From: Roseiarcus sp963742305
Lineage (GTDB): Bacteria; Pseudomonadota; Alphaproteobacteria; Rhizobiales; Beijerinckiaceae
Assembly: GCA_963742305.1 (NCBI GenBank)
Contig: CAVULN010000048.1
Span: 19,277-83,276, forward strand
Direction: 5' to 3'
Length of the DNA stretch: 64,000 nucleotides
How positions within the stretch are numbered: the stretch's first letter is position 1; every line of letters starts with the position of its first letter. Shown here piece by piece: positions 1-9,466 of the stretch. Below the pieces are notes generated by a model. It worked only from the letters and a program-made list of their open reading frames with translations. It was not told the DNA's origin and made no database searches. A program made the position numbers and the translations under genes.

Positions 1-1
1 T

Positions 2-1192
2 GGCGGGGCGGTCTCACGGCGGACGCTGGTCGCCGCGATGGCCGCTGGCGCGGGGGCAATAGCCCTGGGGGCTCGGGATGCCGCGGCGCAAACCGGACCG
101 GCCGCGCCGCCGACCACCATCACCAGCCCGCCGCGCGATTTCGGGCCCAACGGAGCGCCGACCACCTATTTCACCGACCCTGACGTCCTCACCGTCGATC
201 CAAGCTTCCCCAGCCAGCCGAATTCCGCAATCCAGCGTCTGTGGACCGGAGCGCTGTGGTCGGAAGGGCCGGCCTGGAGCGCCCAAGGCCGTTATCTCGT
301 GTGGAGCGACATTCCCAACAACCGGCAATTGCGATGGCTGGAGGACGACGGCCGCGTGAGCGTGTTCCGCTTGCCCTCGAACAACAGCAACGGCAATACG
401 TTCGACTTCCAGGGTCGCCAGGTCAGCTGCGAGCATCTCACTCGGCGCGTTACCCGCTACGAACTCGACGGCGCCGCGACCATCATTGCTGACAACTACA
501 ACGGTAAGCGACTCAACTCGCCTAACGACGTGGTTCCGCACCCAGACGGCAGCCTCTGGTTCACCGATCCACCCTATGGCAGCCAGCTCTACGAGGGCGA
601 GCCCGACGCGGCGGGCGGGCCAGTCAATGTAGCGGGACACCTGAATCCGAAGATTGGCCAGCCTGCGGGATTCGTGCCCCTCAAGCGAGAACTGCCTACC
701 AACTGCTATCGTTGGGATCCGAGCGGCAAGCTCGACATCGTCGTCATGGAAGAGCAGGTTCCGGACCCGAACGGCATCTGCTTCTCGCCCGACTACAAGA
801 AGCTCTATGTCATCAGCACAGGCAAGGGGCCCGGTGACACCGGGCCCGGCGGCCAAGGAAACATCTATGTCTTCGATGTCGGCGCGGACAACAAGCTCTC
901 GAACCAGAAGCTGTTCACCGACTGCGTGGTCGACGGGGTGAAATGCGGCCCGGACGGCATGCGCGCCGACGTCGACGGCAACCTGTGGGTCTCGAGCAAT
1001 GCGGGCCGGGCGGTCGGTTACAGCGGGGTGACAGTTTGGAACCCAGCAGGGAAGCTCATCGGCCGCATTCGAATCCCAGAAGTGGTCGGCAACGTTTGCT
1101 TCGGCGGCCCCAAGCGCAACCGCTTATTCATGGCTGGAAGTCAATCGCTCTACGCACTCTATACGGCTACTCAGGGCGCCGCTCCCGGCTGA
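2..1192 (+). CDS. SMP-30/gluconolactonase/LRE family protein, 5' end outside the window
   Basis: The reading frame is already open at the first base of the window and reads GGAVSRRTLVAAM, which looks like the twin-arginine part of a Tat signal peptide. The true start therefore lies upstream, and the internal ATG at 38 is not the start. An Ala-rich stretch ending DAAAQ follows, probably the cleavage region. The mature part carries the six-bladed propeller signatures of the SMP-30 family: EGPAW, RLNSPNDV with PDGSLWFTDPPYG, DPNGICFSPD, and PDGMRADVDGNLWV. These contain the usual Glu, Asn and Asp metal ligands. Family members hydrolyse lactones such as gluconolactone in the periplasm; the exact substrate cannot be read from sequence. 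It converges on a sugar-binding protein gene, which may hint at carbohydrate use. Confidence 0.85.
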   Translation, partial: GGAVSRRTLVAAMAAGAGAIALGARDAAAQTGPAAPPTTITSPPRDFGPNGAPTTYFTDPDVLTVDPSFPSQPNSAIQRLWTGALWSEGPAWSAQGRYLVWSDIPNNRQLRWLEDDGRVSVFRLPSNNSNGNTFDFQGRQVSCEHLTRRVTRYELDGAATIIADNYNGKRLNSPNDVVPHPDGSLWFTDPPYGSQLYEGEPDAAGGPVNVAGHLNPKIGQPAGFVPLKRELPTNCYRWDPSGKLDIVVMEEQVPDPNGICFSPDYKKLYVISTGKGPGDTGPGGQGNIYVFDVGADNKLSNQKLFTDCVVDGVKCGPDGMRADVDGNLWVSSNAGRAVGYSGVTVWNPAGKLIGRIRIPEVVGNVCFGGPKRNRLFMAGSQSLYALYTATQGAAPG

Positions 1193-1308
1193 GCCGAGGT
1201 CGGCCAACCTCCAGTGCACCGGCAGGCGGCCGACGAACGACGCGTCGACCGCCCGTTGGTTGTGCAGTGCTTAGCAGTGGACCACGGGCGAGACGTCTCG
1301 TTCGGCGG

Positions 1309-2623
1309 TCAGACCTGATAGTAGCGTTTGGCGCGCTCGGCGGCGCGCTGCGCAGCCGCTTTGGGCGTCTGGTTTCCCGTGCAAGCCTCGCCGAACATGT
1401 CGACGACCACGAAATCTCCCATCACCGCGGCCGAAGCGGCGCCGAGCGACCCGGCATAGCCGTTGTCGAGCGCGTACTTCAACCCGTCGCGGAAGGGCGT
1501 GACCTTCGGATCCTCAGTCCACACCGGATTGTCGTTCCACGCCGGCAGCGGGGGCGACACATAACCGTTCGCGGCTTTCAGCCAGACATCGACCTGCGGC
1601 GAACTCCCACATGAAGCGCAAATATTCCCGCACGGCGTTTGGATACTTGGTGTAGCTGTACGCATAAGTGTTGAGCATGAGCTGCAACTCGGTGGGACGC
1701 CCGACCGGACCAATCGGGGCGTTGGCATGATTCATGTCGGCGGCGATCGCCTTCAGAGCGGGATCGGGCGAGTTTTTGGCGACGGTGTAGATCGAAATGC
1801 CGTTTGTCGTCACTCCAATCTGATCCGAGAGAAATGCTTTGTTGTTGCTCGGGTCGAGCCATGACAGGGCTCCATCGATGCAGTTCGCAGAGAGTTGCAC
1901 AACGTATTCAAGGGCGGCGACGGTCTCCGGGGAGTCGAGGACGACCTTGTTGCTGCTGTCGACGACTTTGCCGCCGTGGGCCCACAAGCACCAATGGGTC
2001 CAGGCGTTGGCGTCGCCGGTCGCATGGCCGAGCGCGAAGCCGGCCGGCTTCCCCACCTTCTTCAACCCCTGGCACAATTTTAGGAACCCAACGGTGTCCT
2101 TGGGGAACTCCTCGAAGCCGGCGGCGCGCATGGCGCTCACGCGGTAGTTGAACGTGCCGATCGGGCTGCCCTGCGGCAGCGCGATCCACCGGTCATGGAG
2201 CATGCCGTATCTGCGTGTGACAGGGTACCAACCGCCGTATTTGGCGCCGAGATATTCAGCCAAGTCAGTCATGTCGAGCAGCTTCTCGGGGAATTTGAAC
2301 GGGTCGTCGTTGGTGCCCATGATGATGTCCGGGCCGGCGCCGACGTTGGCGGCGACCGACGCCTTCGGACGAATGTTATCCCAGCTTTCGGCGTCAACGC
2401 GGACTTTGACGCCTGTCTGTTCCACGAACTTCTTGGTGTTTGCCGCGAAACTCTCGAACTCCGACTGGACGAACTGCTTCCAGCGCAGCACCCTGATCTG
2501 GGCGCCCGGTTCGGGAGCGGGGCCGTTCCAGGTCGGCGCCGCCGCCGCGCCTGCTGTCAAAAGCGCGGTTCCGACCGTCGCTGCGCTTGCCTTCAGTGCG
2601 TCGCGCCTTGTAATGCCGCTCAC
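1309..2623 (-). CDS. Extracellular solute-binding protein family 1 (sugar ABC transporter), one apparent frameshift
   Basis: I choose the GTG at 2623 because GGGAGGATTCC precedes it and the protein then opens SGITRRDALKAS, a Tat-like signal ending near GAAAAP. The mature sequence resembles family 1 periplasmic binding proteins for sugars (DIIMGTNDDPFKFPEKLLDM, GFALGHATGDANAWTHWCLW, FLSDQIGVTTNG). After FMWEF, near 1597-1602, the frame breaks; the missing C-terminus (PQVDVWLKAANGYVSPPLPAWN to AAERAKRYYQV) continues one frame over to the stop at 1309. Dropping one G would restore it. No permease or ATPase gene is nearby, so the transporter partners must lie elsewhere. The break is either a sequencing indel or a recent inactivation. 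Confidence 0.8.
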
Positions 2624-3092
2624 GGAATCCTCCCTTATTGCGCCGCAAGCTCGCGCCTCGCGGCAGTTCGCTGGGTCGTCGGGGTCGAATTCGAGAGCTC
2701 GGCCCCTCGGCGCCGCGACTATGGTGAGCGCCAATCTGGGCGAATTTCGACCTGCCGGGCAAGCCGAAAGCCGGATGAACCACGCGTAGGAACGGACAAT
2801 ATAAGGCCGCGTCGCCCCGGAGATGGGCGACGCCCCGGAACTCTATTCCCTTCGGCTCAAGCGGGGTCCCTCACGCCGTCTCCTTGATGCGATGAGCGCA
2901 TCAGAAGCCTGCGTCGGGAATGACCCGCACCGCGCCGCGCCAAGCGTCGGCATGGCGACCGCGTCGAAATAGCCGCCGTTGGCGATCTGCCCTCTGCGCC
3001 GTGCAGCACCGCGACCCAAGATCACCCACGATCGCCATCTCGTCGCGATAGCCGCCGGTCGCGCCGTTAGCCGAAAGACGGGAGCGCGCGCG
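2624..3092. other. Intergenic stretch without a supported gene
   Basis: This 469-base gap holds the upstream region of the sugar-binding protein gene. I see only a 7-bp hairpin, GTCGCCC (2811-2817) with GGGCGAC (2825-2831), and a short AT-rich patch at 2797-2804 that could be part of a promoter. No reading frame here has convincing protein features. Confidence 0.4.
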
Positions 3093-3545
3093 TTACTTCT
3101 CGAGATCGGCGAGCGTCGGCATGCGGCCGTTCGGCGTCAGATGATTGATGATCTGCGGCAGCGCGGCGGCGAGCTGGTTCAGGAGTTCCTGCTGGCTCAT
3201 GCCCGTCTTCTGCGAAAGCTGGTTCAGCACGTCGGCGCCGAGCGCCGAGCCGAGCTGACCTGGCTGGACCGGATCGTTCGGCCCGTGGCCGACCCAGGAA
3301 TTGACCTGGGGGCCGACCCCGCCCGCGCTGAGCTTGCCGATCAGGTCGTTGAGGCCGCCGAGAATGCTGCCGGCCGGCGCGTTCGTCGGCACGGGCTGCG
3401 GCGTCGGTTGCGGAGGCGCGGACGCCGGCGCGGAGCCGCCGCCGAACATCTTGCCGAGAATCAGCGCGCCCACCGCGACGGCGATCGGCGTCGCCAAACT
3501 GCCGCCCGGCACTGCGTTCTTCATCGCATCGTCAAAGGCGCCCAT
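3093..3545 (-). CDS. yidB: YidB family protein (DUF937-like)
   Basis: I place the start at the ATG at 3545 (MGAFDDAMKNAV), preceded by GGAGAAGAACG; the longer open frame upstream has no family-like sequence. The 150-aa product has a Gly-rich hydrophobic segment (TPIAVAVGALILGKMFGGG, about residues 18-37) and a Pro/Ala-rich linker. Its C-terminal half is typical of YidB: LNDLIGKLSAGG, QVNSWVGHGPNDPV, LGADVLNQLSQKTGM, LLNQLAAALPQIINHLTPNG. The biochemical role of YidB proteins is not established. It is divergent from the small membrane protein gene at 3698. Confidence 0.85.
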   Translation of the reverse strand: MGAFDDAMKNAVPGGSLATPIAVAVGALILGKMFGGGSAPASAPPQPTPQPVPTNAPAGSILGGLNDLIGKLSAGGVGPQVNSWVGHGPNDPVQPGQLGSALGADVLNQLSQKTGMSQQELLNQLAAALPQIINHLTPNGRMPTLADLEK

Positions 3546-3697
3546 CGTTCTTCTCCATGCAAGCCGAAAACGCCGCTCCTCCGACACAGCCTCAGGCTGC
3601 ACTTCGGGGATCTGACGGCCGAGAGTACCCGCTTGCGTTTTCCCCGTCCATACCGCACATTCGCCCGATCGACTCGCGGGGGACGGGAGGCTACGAC

Positions 3698-3955
3698 ATG
3701 GGCGCTCTGATTGCTTGGATCATACTGGGCTTAATTGCTGGATTTATCGCGAGCAAGATTGTCAACAAGACCGGTTCGGGCATGCTCGTGGACATCGTCC
3801 TTGGCGTTGTCGGGGCCATCGTCGGCGGCTTTATAGGCAATCAGATCGGAATGGGCCCGACTGCGCATATCCTGTCGATCTGGAACATTGTCCTGGCGAT
3901 CGTTGGAGCCGTGATTGTCTTGTGGGTCTACCACGCAGTCGTCGCCAAGGCCTGA
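3698..3955 (+). CDS. GlsB/YeaQ/YmgE family stress-response membrane protein
   Basis: The start at 3698 follows GGACGGGAGG, a good ribosome binding site, and gives an 85-aa protein of the usual family size. It is almost wholly membrane-embedded. Three hydrophobic segments are visible (LIAWIILGLIAGFIAS; MLVDIVLGVVGAIVGGFIG; IWNIVLAIVGAVIVLWVY), with the Gly-rich spacing of transglycosylase-associated (GlsB/YeaQ) inner-membrane proteins. These are linked to stress responses in several bacteria, but no mechanism is known. An upstream in-frame ATG at 3557 would add 47 residues without family resemblance, so I rejected it. Confidence 0.85.
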   Translation: MGALIAWIILGLIAGFIASKIVNKTGSGMLVDIVLGVVGAIVGGFIGNQIGMGPTAHILSIWNIVLAIVGAVIVLWVYHAVVAKA

Positions 3956-4039
3956 GTTGAGTTTCGATTGCCGTTGAATGTGGCGTTCGACCGCGCGTTA
4001 AGCGCGGCGGGGAGGCGGCTGCACGCGCCCTGAGCAGTC

Positions 4040-4501
4040 TCAATCGCCGGGGCGCCAGCGCGCCGCCGACCGGTCGTCCTCCTCTTTCGCCTCGACCCAG
4101 CCTTCGAGGCCGCCGCCGGGCCGGATGACCCGCTTCCAGAACGGCGCGCGGGTCTTGAGGTAATCCATCAGCATTTCCGCGGCGGCGAAGGCCGGGCCGC
4201 GATGAGAGGCCGCGACGGCGACGAGGACGATCCGCTCGCCCGGCGCGATGCGCCCGTACCGATGAATGACGATCGCCCCGAGCAATGGCCAGCGCGCCTC
4301 CGCCTCGCCCGCCGCGCGCGCGATCTCATCCTCGGCCATGCCGGGATAATGTTCGAGTTCGAGCGCGGCGAGGCGCCCGCCCTCGTCGCGGCAATAGCCC
4401 ACGAAGCTTGCGATCGCGCCGACGTCCGTTCGCCCGCGCGCAAGCGCCTCGGCCTCCGCTCCGGGATCGAAATCATGCCTCTGGACGCGGACGCTGGCCA
4501 T
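4040..4501 (-). CDS. moaE: Molybdopterin synthase catalytic subunit MoaE
   Basis: MoaE is the large subunit of molybdopterin synthase. It inserts two sulfurs, carried as thiocarboxylate on MoaD, into cyclic pyranopterin monophosphate. The 153-aa protein has the family signatures GAIASFVGYCRDEG, LELEHYPGMAEDEI, HRYGRIAPGE and, near the C-terminus, PFWKRVIRPGG with WVEAKEEDD, which carry the conserved active-site Lys residues. It lies four bases downstream of moaD on the same strand, after pgsA. The gene order pgsA-moaD-moaE is common in Hyphomicrobiales and implies one transcript. The other Moco genes in the window (moaA, mobA) lie about 17-18 kb away. Confidence 0.95.
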   Translation of the reverse strand: MASVRVQRHDFDPGAEAEALARGRTDVGAIASFVGYCRDEGGRLAALELEHYPGMAEDEIARAAGEAEARWPLLGAIVIHRYGRIAPGERIVLVAVAASHRGPAFAAAEMLMDYLKTRAPFWKRVIRPGGGLEGWVEAKEEDDRSAARWRPGD

Positions 4502-4505
4502 TCGC

Positions 4506-4758
4506 TCAGCCGCCGGTCATCGGCGGAAAGAACGCCACTTCCTTCACGCCCGCGATTTCGTGCGTCGCTCCTGGCGTGAACCCGGTCCAGCGCGGCGCGA
4601 ACGACGGCGGGCTTTTCGAACGCGTGCGCGTAGCCTTCGCCTCGCCGGGAGAGCCAGGCGACAAGATCGCCGACCGTCATGACCGTTGGCGGCGGATCGA
4701 GCTCTTCCTCCGCCCGGCCGACGCGCTCGCGCACCCAGGCGAAATAAAGCGCCTTCAT
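4506..4758 (-). CDS. moaD: Molybdopterin synthase sulfur carrier subunit MoaD, one apparent frameshift
   Basis: MoaD is the small ubiquitin-like protein whose C-terminal Gly-Gly is adenylated and thiocarboxylated to feed MoaE. The N-terminal frame starts at 4758 (MKALYFAWVRERVGRAEEEL) and runs through VGDLVAWLSRRGEGYAHAF and PAVVRAALDRV. The diagnostic C-terminus, HEIAGVKEVAFFPPMTGG followed by TGA at 4508-4506, is in a different frame. A one-base indel around 4570-4600 is therefore needed. The intact Gly-Gly end and the four-base spacing to moaE argue for a functional gene damaged only in this sequence. About 83 residues when joined, the normal size. Confidence 0.85.
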
Positions 4759-4762
4759 CGTC

Positions 4763-5375
4763 TCACTCGCTCCCGGCGTGATCGTAGCTCGCCTTCATGT
4801 AGTCCCAGCCGGTGTAAAGCGTCAGGGTGGCGGCGATCCACAGGAGCACGATCCCGGTCGCGATCGACCCCGGCAGCACGGCTTCGGCGGCCGGCCCGGC
4901 GATCAGGAAACCCACGGCGATGAACTGGATGGTCGTCTTCCACTTGGCGAGAGCGGTTACCGGCAGCGGAACCCTGAGCTCGGCCAGATGCTCGCGCAGG
5001 CCCGAGACCAGGATTTCGCGGCACAGGATGACGATCGCCGCCCATAGGCTGAGACCGGAAATCGTCTGATTGGCGGCGAGGACCAGGAGGACCGCCGAAA
5101 CGAGAAGCTTGTCGGCGATCGGATCGAGCATTCGTCCGAGCGAGGACTGCAGCGACCACGCCCGCGCCAGATAGCCGTCGAAGAAATCGCTGATTTCCGG
5201 CGGCGATGAAGATCGCGAGCGCCGTCCATCGCGCCCACGGCTCATTCGGCCAGAACAGGAACCCGGCGACGAGCGGAACCGCCGCGACCCGCGCGTAGGT
5301 CAGGATATTCGGCAGGGACCAGTTGCGGCTGAACTGGGGGGCGGTCGAGGAAACCATATCGGGGGCAAGAGACAT
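4763..5375 (-). CDS. pgsA: CDP-diacylglycerol--glycerol-3-phosphate 3-phosphatidyltransferase PgsA, one apparent frameshift
   Basis: PgsA makes phosphatidylglycerophosphate, the committed step to phosphatidylglycerol and cardiolipin, in the inner membrane. The N-terminal frame (SRNWSLPNILTYARVAAVPL, FLFWPNEPWARWTALAIFIAAG) breaks at about 5194-5200. The CDP-alcohol transferase motif DGYLAR-x8-GRMLDPIAD follows in the next frame and runs on to TGWDYMKASYDHAGSE. Removing one base from the TTT at 5194-5196 joins them cleanly as IAAGISDFFDGYLA. Since pgsA is generally essential, I read this as a sequence error. It sits five bases upstream of moaD. The start at 5375 is likely; an internal ATG at 5357 is possible. 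Confidence 0.85.
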
Positions 5376-5641
5376 CGGGCCCGTCCGCCCGTCAATAGCG
5401 CGCTTAAATCGCTAGGCGGGGTTGCGCTGGCGAACCAGCGCGCCCGTGCTAAAATTCCTCTGATTTTGCAGATTTTTGGAGCCGAAAACCGGCGCCCATT
5501 TTTCGGCGATCATGCTTGGGCGCGCGCGCCATCCCGGGAAGCGCGCCGACGAAAGCTGGGGATGAGCGCGAGGAAGGCGGCCCCGCCGTCGTTCCTTCGT
5601 TTAGTGTCAAGGTCTTCCCTGCCGCCAGGATCACGCGCCCC

Positions 5642-6271
5642 ATGCCGAATGTTCACGTCGTCGCTCATCCGCTGGTGCAGCACAAACTAACCCTGATGCG
5701 CGACAGGACCGTCTCGACCAAGGGCTTCCGGCAGCTCATGAACGAGATCGGCATGCTGCTCGCCTACGAGGTGACCCGCGATCTGCCGCTCGAAATGGTC
5801 GAGGTGGAGACGCCGCTGGCCAAGACCGTGGCGCCTACGATTTCCGGCAAGAAGCTGGTGTTCGCGCCGATCCTGCGCGCCGGGGTGGGATTTCTCGACG
5901 GGATGCTCAATCTCGTGCCGAGCGCGCGCGTCGCCCATATCGGGCTCTATCGCGATCCCCAAACGCTCGAAGCGGTGGAATACTACTTCAAGGCCCCTGC
6001 CGACGTGGCCGACCGGCTGGTCATCGTGATGGACCCGATGCTCGCGACCGCCAATTCAGCGGTCGCGGCGATCGACCGCCTCAAGCGGCGCGGCGTCAAG
6101 GACATTCGCTTCGTCTGCCTCCTCGCCGCGCCCGAGGGGATCGAACGGCTGACAAAGGCGCATCCCGACGTGGAAATCTGGACGGCGGCGGTCGACGAGC
6201 GGCTCAACGACCACGGCTACATCATTCCTGGCCTCGGCGACGCGGGCGACCGCATGTTCGGCACGAAATAG
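5642..6271 (+). CDS. upp: Uracil phosphoribosyltransferase
   Basis: This enzyme salvages uracil with PRPP to give UMP in the cytoplasm. The 209-aa length from the ATG at 5642 matches the family; the longer frame upstream adds 42 unrelated residues. Signatures are HPLVQHKLTLMRD at the N-terminus, LVFAPILRAGVGFLDGML, the PRPP-binding loop IVMDPMLATANSAVAAID, and the C-terminal GYIIPGLGDAGDRMFGTK, which binds uracil. It is transcribed away from pgsA and converges on mucR. Confidence 0.95.
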   Translation: MPNVHVVAHPLVQHKLTLMRDRTVSTKGFRQLMNEIGMLLAYEVTRDLPLEMVEVETPLAKTVAPTISGKKLVFAPILRAGVGFLDGMLNLVPSARVAHIGLYRDPQTLEAVEYYFKAPADVADRLVIVMDPMLATANSAVAAIDRLKRRGVKDIRFVCLLAAPEGIERLTKAHPDVEIWTAAVDERLNDHGYIIPGLGDAGDRMFGTK

Positions 6272-6300
6272 CGGCGCGGCGTTTCAGGGGGCTGCGCCGC
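6271..6300 (+). terminator. GC-rich hairpin after upp, possible terminator
   Basis: A 7-bp stem, GCGGCGC at 6271-6277 with GCGCCGC at 6294-6300, starts at the upp stop codon. A second, weaker stem follows (CGGCGT at 6308-6313, ACGCCG at 6346-6351). There is no T-tract, so the terminator role is inferred only from position between two convergent genes. Confidence 0.3.
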
Positions 6301-6362
6301 GGTTGAGCGGCGTTCCGGCCTCGACCTCGCGGGGGAAGCGGGGACGCCGACAACGGCTCGTC

Positions 6363-6773
6363 TTACTTGGTGCGGCGCCGGCGTTGCTGGCCGAGGCCCA
6401 TCTGCTTGGCGAGCGCCGAGCGCGCCTTGGCGTAGGCGGGAGCGACCATCGGGTAATCGGACGGCAGACCCCACTTCTCCCGATATTCTTCGGGGGAGAG
6501 GTTGTATTGAGTCCGCAAGTGCCGCTTCAACGACTTGAACTTGCGGCCGTCTTCCAGGCAGATGATGTAATCGCTGGTAATCGACTTCTTCGGCGGGACG
6601 GCGGGCTTGGCGGCTTCGACGACGACCGGTTGAGCGCCAGTCGCGACCCGCACGATTGCTGCGTGAACGTCGCTGAGAAGCGCCGGCAACTCGCTTGACG
6701 GCACAGAATTGTTCGACACGTAAGCCGATACAATCTCCGCGGCCAGTTCAACGTGATTCGTGGATTCGCTCAT
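6363..6773 (-). CDS. mucR: MucR/Ros family zinc-finger transcriptional regulator
   Basis: This 136-aa protein has the MucR layout. An N-terminal helical region (STNHVELAAEIVSAYVSNNSV, like the oligomerising part of Ros/MucR) leads through a Pro/Lys hinge (VPPKKSITSDYIICLEDG) to the single prokaryotic Cys2His2-type finger (ICLEDGRKFKSLKRHLRTQY). LSPEEYREKWGLPSDYPMVAPAYAKARSALAKQMGLG, the usual C-terminus, follows. MucR proteins bind AT-rich DNA and act as global repressors of exopolysaccharide, motility and other genes in alphaproteobacteria. The AT-rich upstream region fits autoregulation but does not prove it. Confidence 0.95.
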   Translation of the reverse strand: MSESTNHVELAAEIVSAYVSNNSVPSSELPALLSDVHAAIVRVATGAQPVVVEAAKPAVPPKKSITSDYIICLEDGRKFKSLKRHLRTQYNLSPEEYREKWGLPSDYPMVAPAYAKARSALAKQMGLGQQRRRRTK

Positions 6774-7422
6774 TGTTGATATTACTCCAGAAAGCCACCT
6801 GCGGAGAGCGCCTCTTGGCGATCAGCTTCAGGCCATTCTACCCGCCCGACCACAGCGAGCAGCCTCATTCTTTGTCGCGCGTTGCGACTTTGAAGAACTT
6901 CGATATAGCGCAAAAGAAATCGCTGCACAAGACAATGTGTGATCAATTTCAACTAAGGCGCCCGCGGAGATCGTCCGAATACTCAAAATGAGCCGCCCTC
7001 GGGATGCTGGATTCGCACAAAAAAATAACTTCATTCACTTGACAAGGCCCGGTAATGGCGCCCGAACGCTTGCGGCAAATCATCCCGGCCCGTGTTGAAG
7101 GCCGTGGGACGCGCACGCGAAAGATTGGGTTTTCCGCCGAACTCCGGACGGAAAGGATTGGGTTGGCGAACCCGCCCGACCCTGCTTGGGCCGTCTTTGG
7201 TTTCATAAGGATTCCGGCAGGCGAAGCCTATCCGGTTTCCAGCCGTCCTGGTTTGCGCAAAGTCACGGGTCGCCTTTCGCCGGGAAGACAGGCTTCTTTC
7301 ACCTGCGCCGGCGCCTCGCGAACAATGATCGAGCCGAGATATGGCGGGCGTGAGGATGTCATTAAGGCCAAAAGCGCCTATATGCGGCCTCAATCCGGTC
7401 GATCGTCTGCTTACGAGCTCCA
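6774..7422. other. Long AT-richer intergenic region between divergent mucR and the ABC exporter
   Basis: No supported gene lies in these 649 bases. The stretch 6870-7045 is visibly richer in A and T than its surroundings, with AAAAAAATAAC at 7019-7029 and a TTGACA-like hexamer at 7039-7044 lacking a clear -10 partner. It is a reasonable location for mucR control sequences and perhaps a small RNA, but I see no defined structure. Confidence 0.4.
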
Positions 7423-9339
7423 ATGCGGCATCATAAGACGTCAACATTCATCGCCGCGCGCAACAACGCCGCGCGGCGGGCGACGCTCATGGGAACCGCG
7501 CGGCATCTGTGGCCTTACATCTGGCCCACGGACCGCGCCGACCTGAAGCTGCGGGTGTTTCTCGCCGTCGCGCTGATGCTGTTGTCGAAATTCATCACCA
7601 TTGCGATTCCCTATTCCTTGAAGTGGGCGACGGACGCGGTCGCCGGCAAGCTCGCGTTCGACGCGGTCCCGCTGCCCCACGTTCTGATCGGAGCGGCCGC
7701 CCTGACCGTTGTCTATGGCGCCTTGCGCGTCCTCATGGCCCTTACCCAGCAGGGGCGCGACGCCCTGTTCGCGGCGGTCGCCATGAACGCGGTGCGGCGT
7801 CTCGCGATCGAGGTGTTCGAGCATCTGCACCGCCTGTCGCTGCGCTTCCATCTCGAGCGCAAGACCGGCGGGCTGACCCGCGTCCTCGAACGCGGCCGCA
7901 ACGCGATCGAGACCATCGTGCGCACCTCGATGCTGACCGCGGTTCCCACTGCCGTCGAATTCGCGCTGGTGGTCGCGGCGATGCTGATCTCGTTCGACTG
8001 GCGCTACGTCGCGGCGATCACCGTCACGGTCATCGCCTATCTGATCTATACGACAGCGGCGACCAATTGGCGCATCGGCATCCGGCGGTCGATGAACGAG
8101 AGCGACACCGACGCCAACACCAAGGCGATCGACAGCCTGCTCAACTTCGAGACGGTCAAGTATTTCGGCGCCGAGGACCGCGAGGCGGCGCGATACGACA
8201 GGGCGATGGCGCGATATGAGCGGCTGAGCGTGCGCACCTACGTGTCGCTCGCGGTTCTCAACGCGGGACAGGCGTTCATTTTCACCATCGGCCTCACCGT
8301 GGTCCTCGTGATGTGCGTCGCCGAGATCAGGAACGGAACCAAGACCGTCGGCGCCTTCGTGCTCGTCAACCTGATCATGCTGCAGCTTTATCAGCCGCTC
8401 AATTTCATGGGGATGGTGTATCGGGAGATCAAACAGGCGATCATCGACGTCGAGGCGATGTTCTCGATCCTCGAGCAGGATCCCGAGATCGAGGACCTTC
8501 CGGGCGCGGCGCCGTTGAAGGTGAGCGCGGGCGCGGTCTCGTTCGAGGACGTCGAGTTCGCCTACGATCCCGGGCGGCTCATCCTGCGCGGCGTCTCGTT
8601 CGAGGCCCGCGCGGGGCGCACGCTCGCGATTGTCGGGCCCTCGGGCGCGGGAAAATCGACGATCTCGCGGCTCCTGTTCCGGTTCTACGAGCCGAGCGCG
8701 GGGCGCATCCTGATCGATGGACAGGATATCCGCGCCGTCACCCAGACCTCGCTGCGCGCGGCGATCGGCATGGTGCCGCAGGACACCGTGCTGTTCAACG
8801 ATACGATCCTCTACAACATCGCCTATGGCCGCGACGGGGCGAGCGAACCGGATGTGGACGCCGCCGCCGAGAATGCGCAGATCGACCGCTTCATCCGCTC
8901 GCTGCCGCAAGGCTACGACTCTCCGGTCGGCGAACGGGGTCTCAAGCTCTCGGGCGGCGAGAAGCAGCGGGTCGCCATTGCGCGCACGATCCTGAAGGCG
9001 CCGCCGATCCTGGTGCTCGACGAAGCGACCTCGGCGCTCGACTCCTTCACCGAGCGCGACATTCAGGCGGCGCTCGAGCGCGTCTCGCGCGGGCGCACCA
9101 CGATCGTCATCGCCCATCGCCTGTCGACGGTGGTCAACGCCGACGAGATTCTGGTGCTCGACAAGGGCGTCATCGCCGAGCGTGGCGCCCATCATGAGCT
9201 TCTGGCGCGGGGCGGAATCTACGCCGCGATGTGGAATCGCCAGAGGCAGGTCGACGCGGCGCAGGAACTGTTGCGCCAGGCTGGCCGCGAGGACGATCTC
9301 GCGGCCCCCGACGATCTCGTCCCTCAGCCCGCGCCGTGA
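7423..9339 (+). CDS. Atm1-type (ABCB) ABC transporter, fused permease and ATPase
   Basis: A 638-aa half-transporter. The N-terminal half is a six-helix exporter domain (LRVFLAVALMLLSKFITIAIPYS; VAAITVTVIAYLIY; VGAFVLVNLIMLQLYQPLNFMG) with the Atm1-like segment LNFETVKYFGAEDREAARYD. The C-terminal ATPase has Walker A GPSGAGKS near residue 406, signature LSGGEKQR near 509 and Walker B ILVLDEATSALD near 529. Bacterial Atm1 relatives export glutathione conjugates or polysulfides and aid metal tolerance; that role is inferred by family. The first ATG (7423) is used; the ATG at 7489 (MGTARHLWPYIWP) would also fit. Confidence 0.92.
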   Translation: MRHHKTSTFIAARNNAARRATLMGTARHLWPYIWPTDRADLKLRVFLAVALMLLSKFITIAIPYSLKWATDAVAGKLAFDAVPLPHVLIGAAALTVVYGALRVLMALTQQGRDALFAAVAMNAVRRLAIEVFEHLHRLSLRFHLERKTGGLTRVLERGRNAIETIVRTSMLTAVPTAVEFALVVAAMLISFDWRYVAAITVTVIAYLIYTTAATNWRIGIRRSMNESDTDANTKAIDSLLNFETVKYFGAEDREAARYDRAMARYERLSVRTYVSLAVLNAGQAFIFTIGLTVVLVMCVAEIRNGTKTVGAFVLVNLIMLQLYQPLNFMGMVYREIKQAIIDVEAMFSILEQDPEIEDLPGAAPLKVSAGAVSFEDVEFAYDPGRLILRGVSFEARAGRTLAIVGPSGAGKSTISRLLFRFYEPSAGRILIDGQDIRAVTQTSLRAAIGMVPQDTVLFNDTILYNIAYGRDGASEPDVDAAAENAQIDRFIRSLPQGYDSPVGERGLKLSGGEKQRVAIARTILKAPPILVLDEATSALDSFTERDIQAALERVSRGRTTIVIAHRLSTVVNADEILVLDKGVIAERGAHHELLARGGIYAAMWNRQRQVDAAQELLRQAGREDDLAAPDDLVPQPAP

Positions 9340-9466
9340 CATCGGAGGCGTTTGGCGCCATGAGTGCGCGGCTGTAACGCTCTTCAGGATGAGGCCGTGG
9401 GGTCCGGCCCCGTTCCAGAACTCCACCTTTGTACTTATGCGCGACTTGTTTGTGGGCGCCGGCTAA

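Noticed and set aside
6774..7422. A stable RNA gene in the mucR upstream region
   Set aside because: The region is AT-rich, but I could not find a strong structure or a terminator, so I only describe it as intergenic.
7441..9426. 661-codon minus-strand frame opposite the ABC exporter
   Set aside because: Same kind of GC-driven shadow; the plus strand has perfect ABC motifs.
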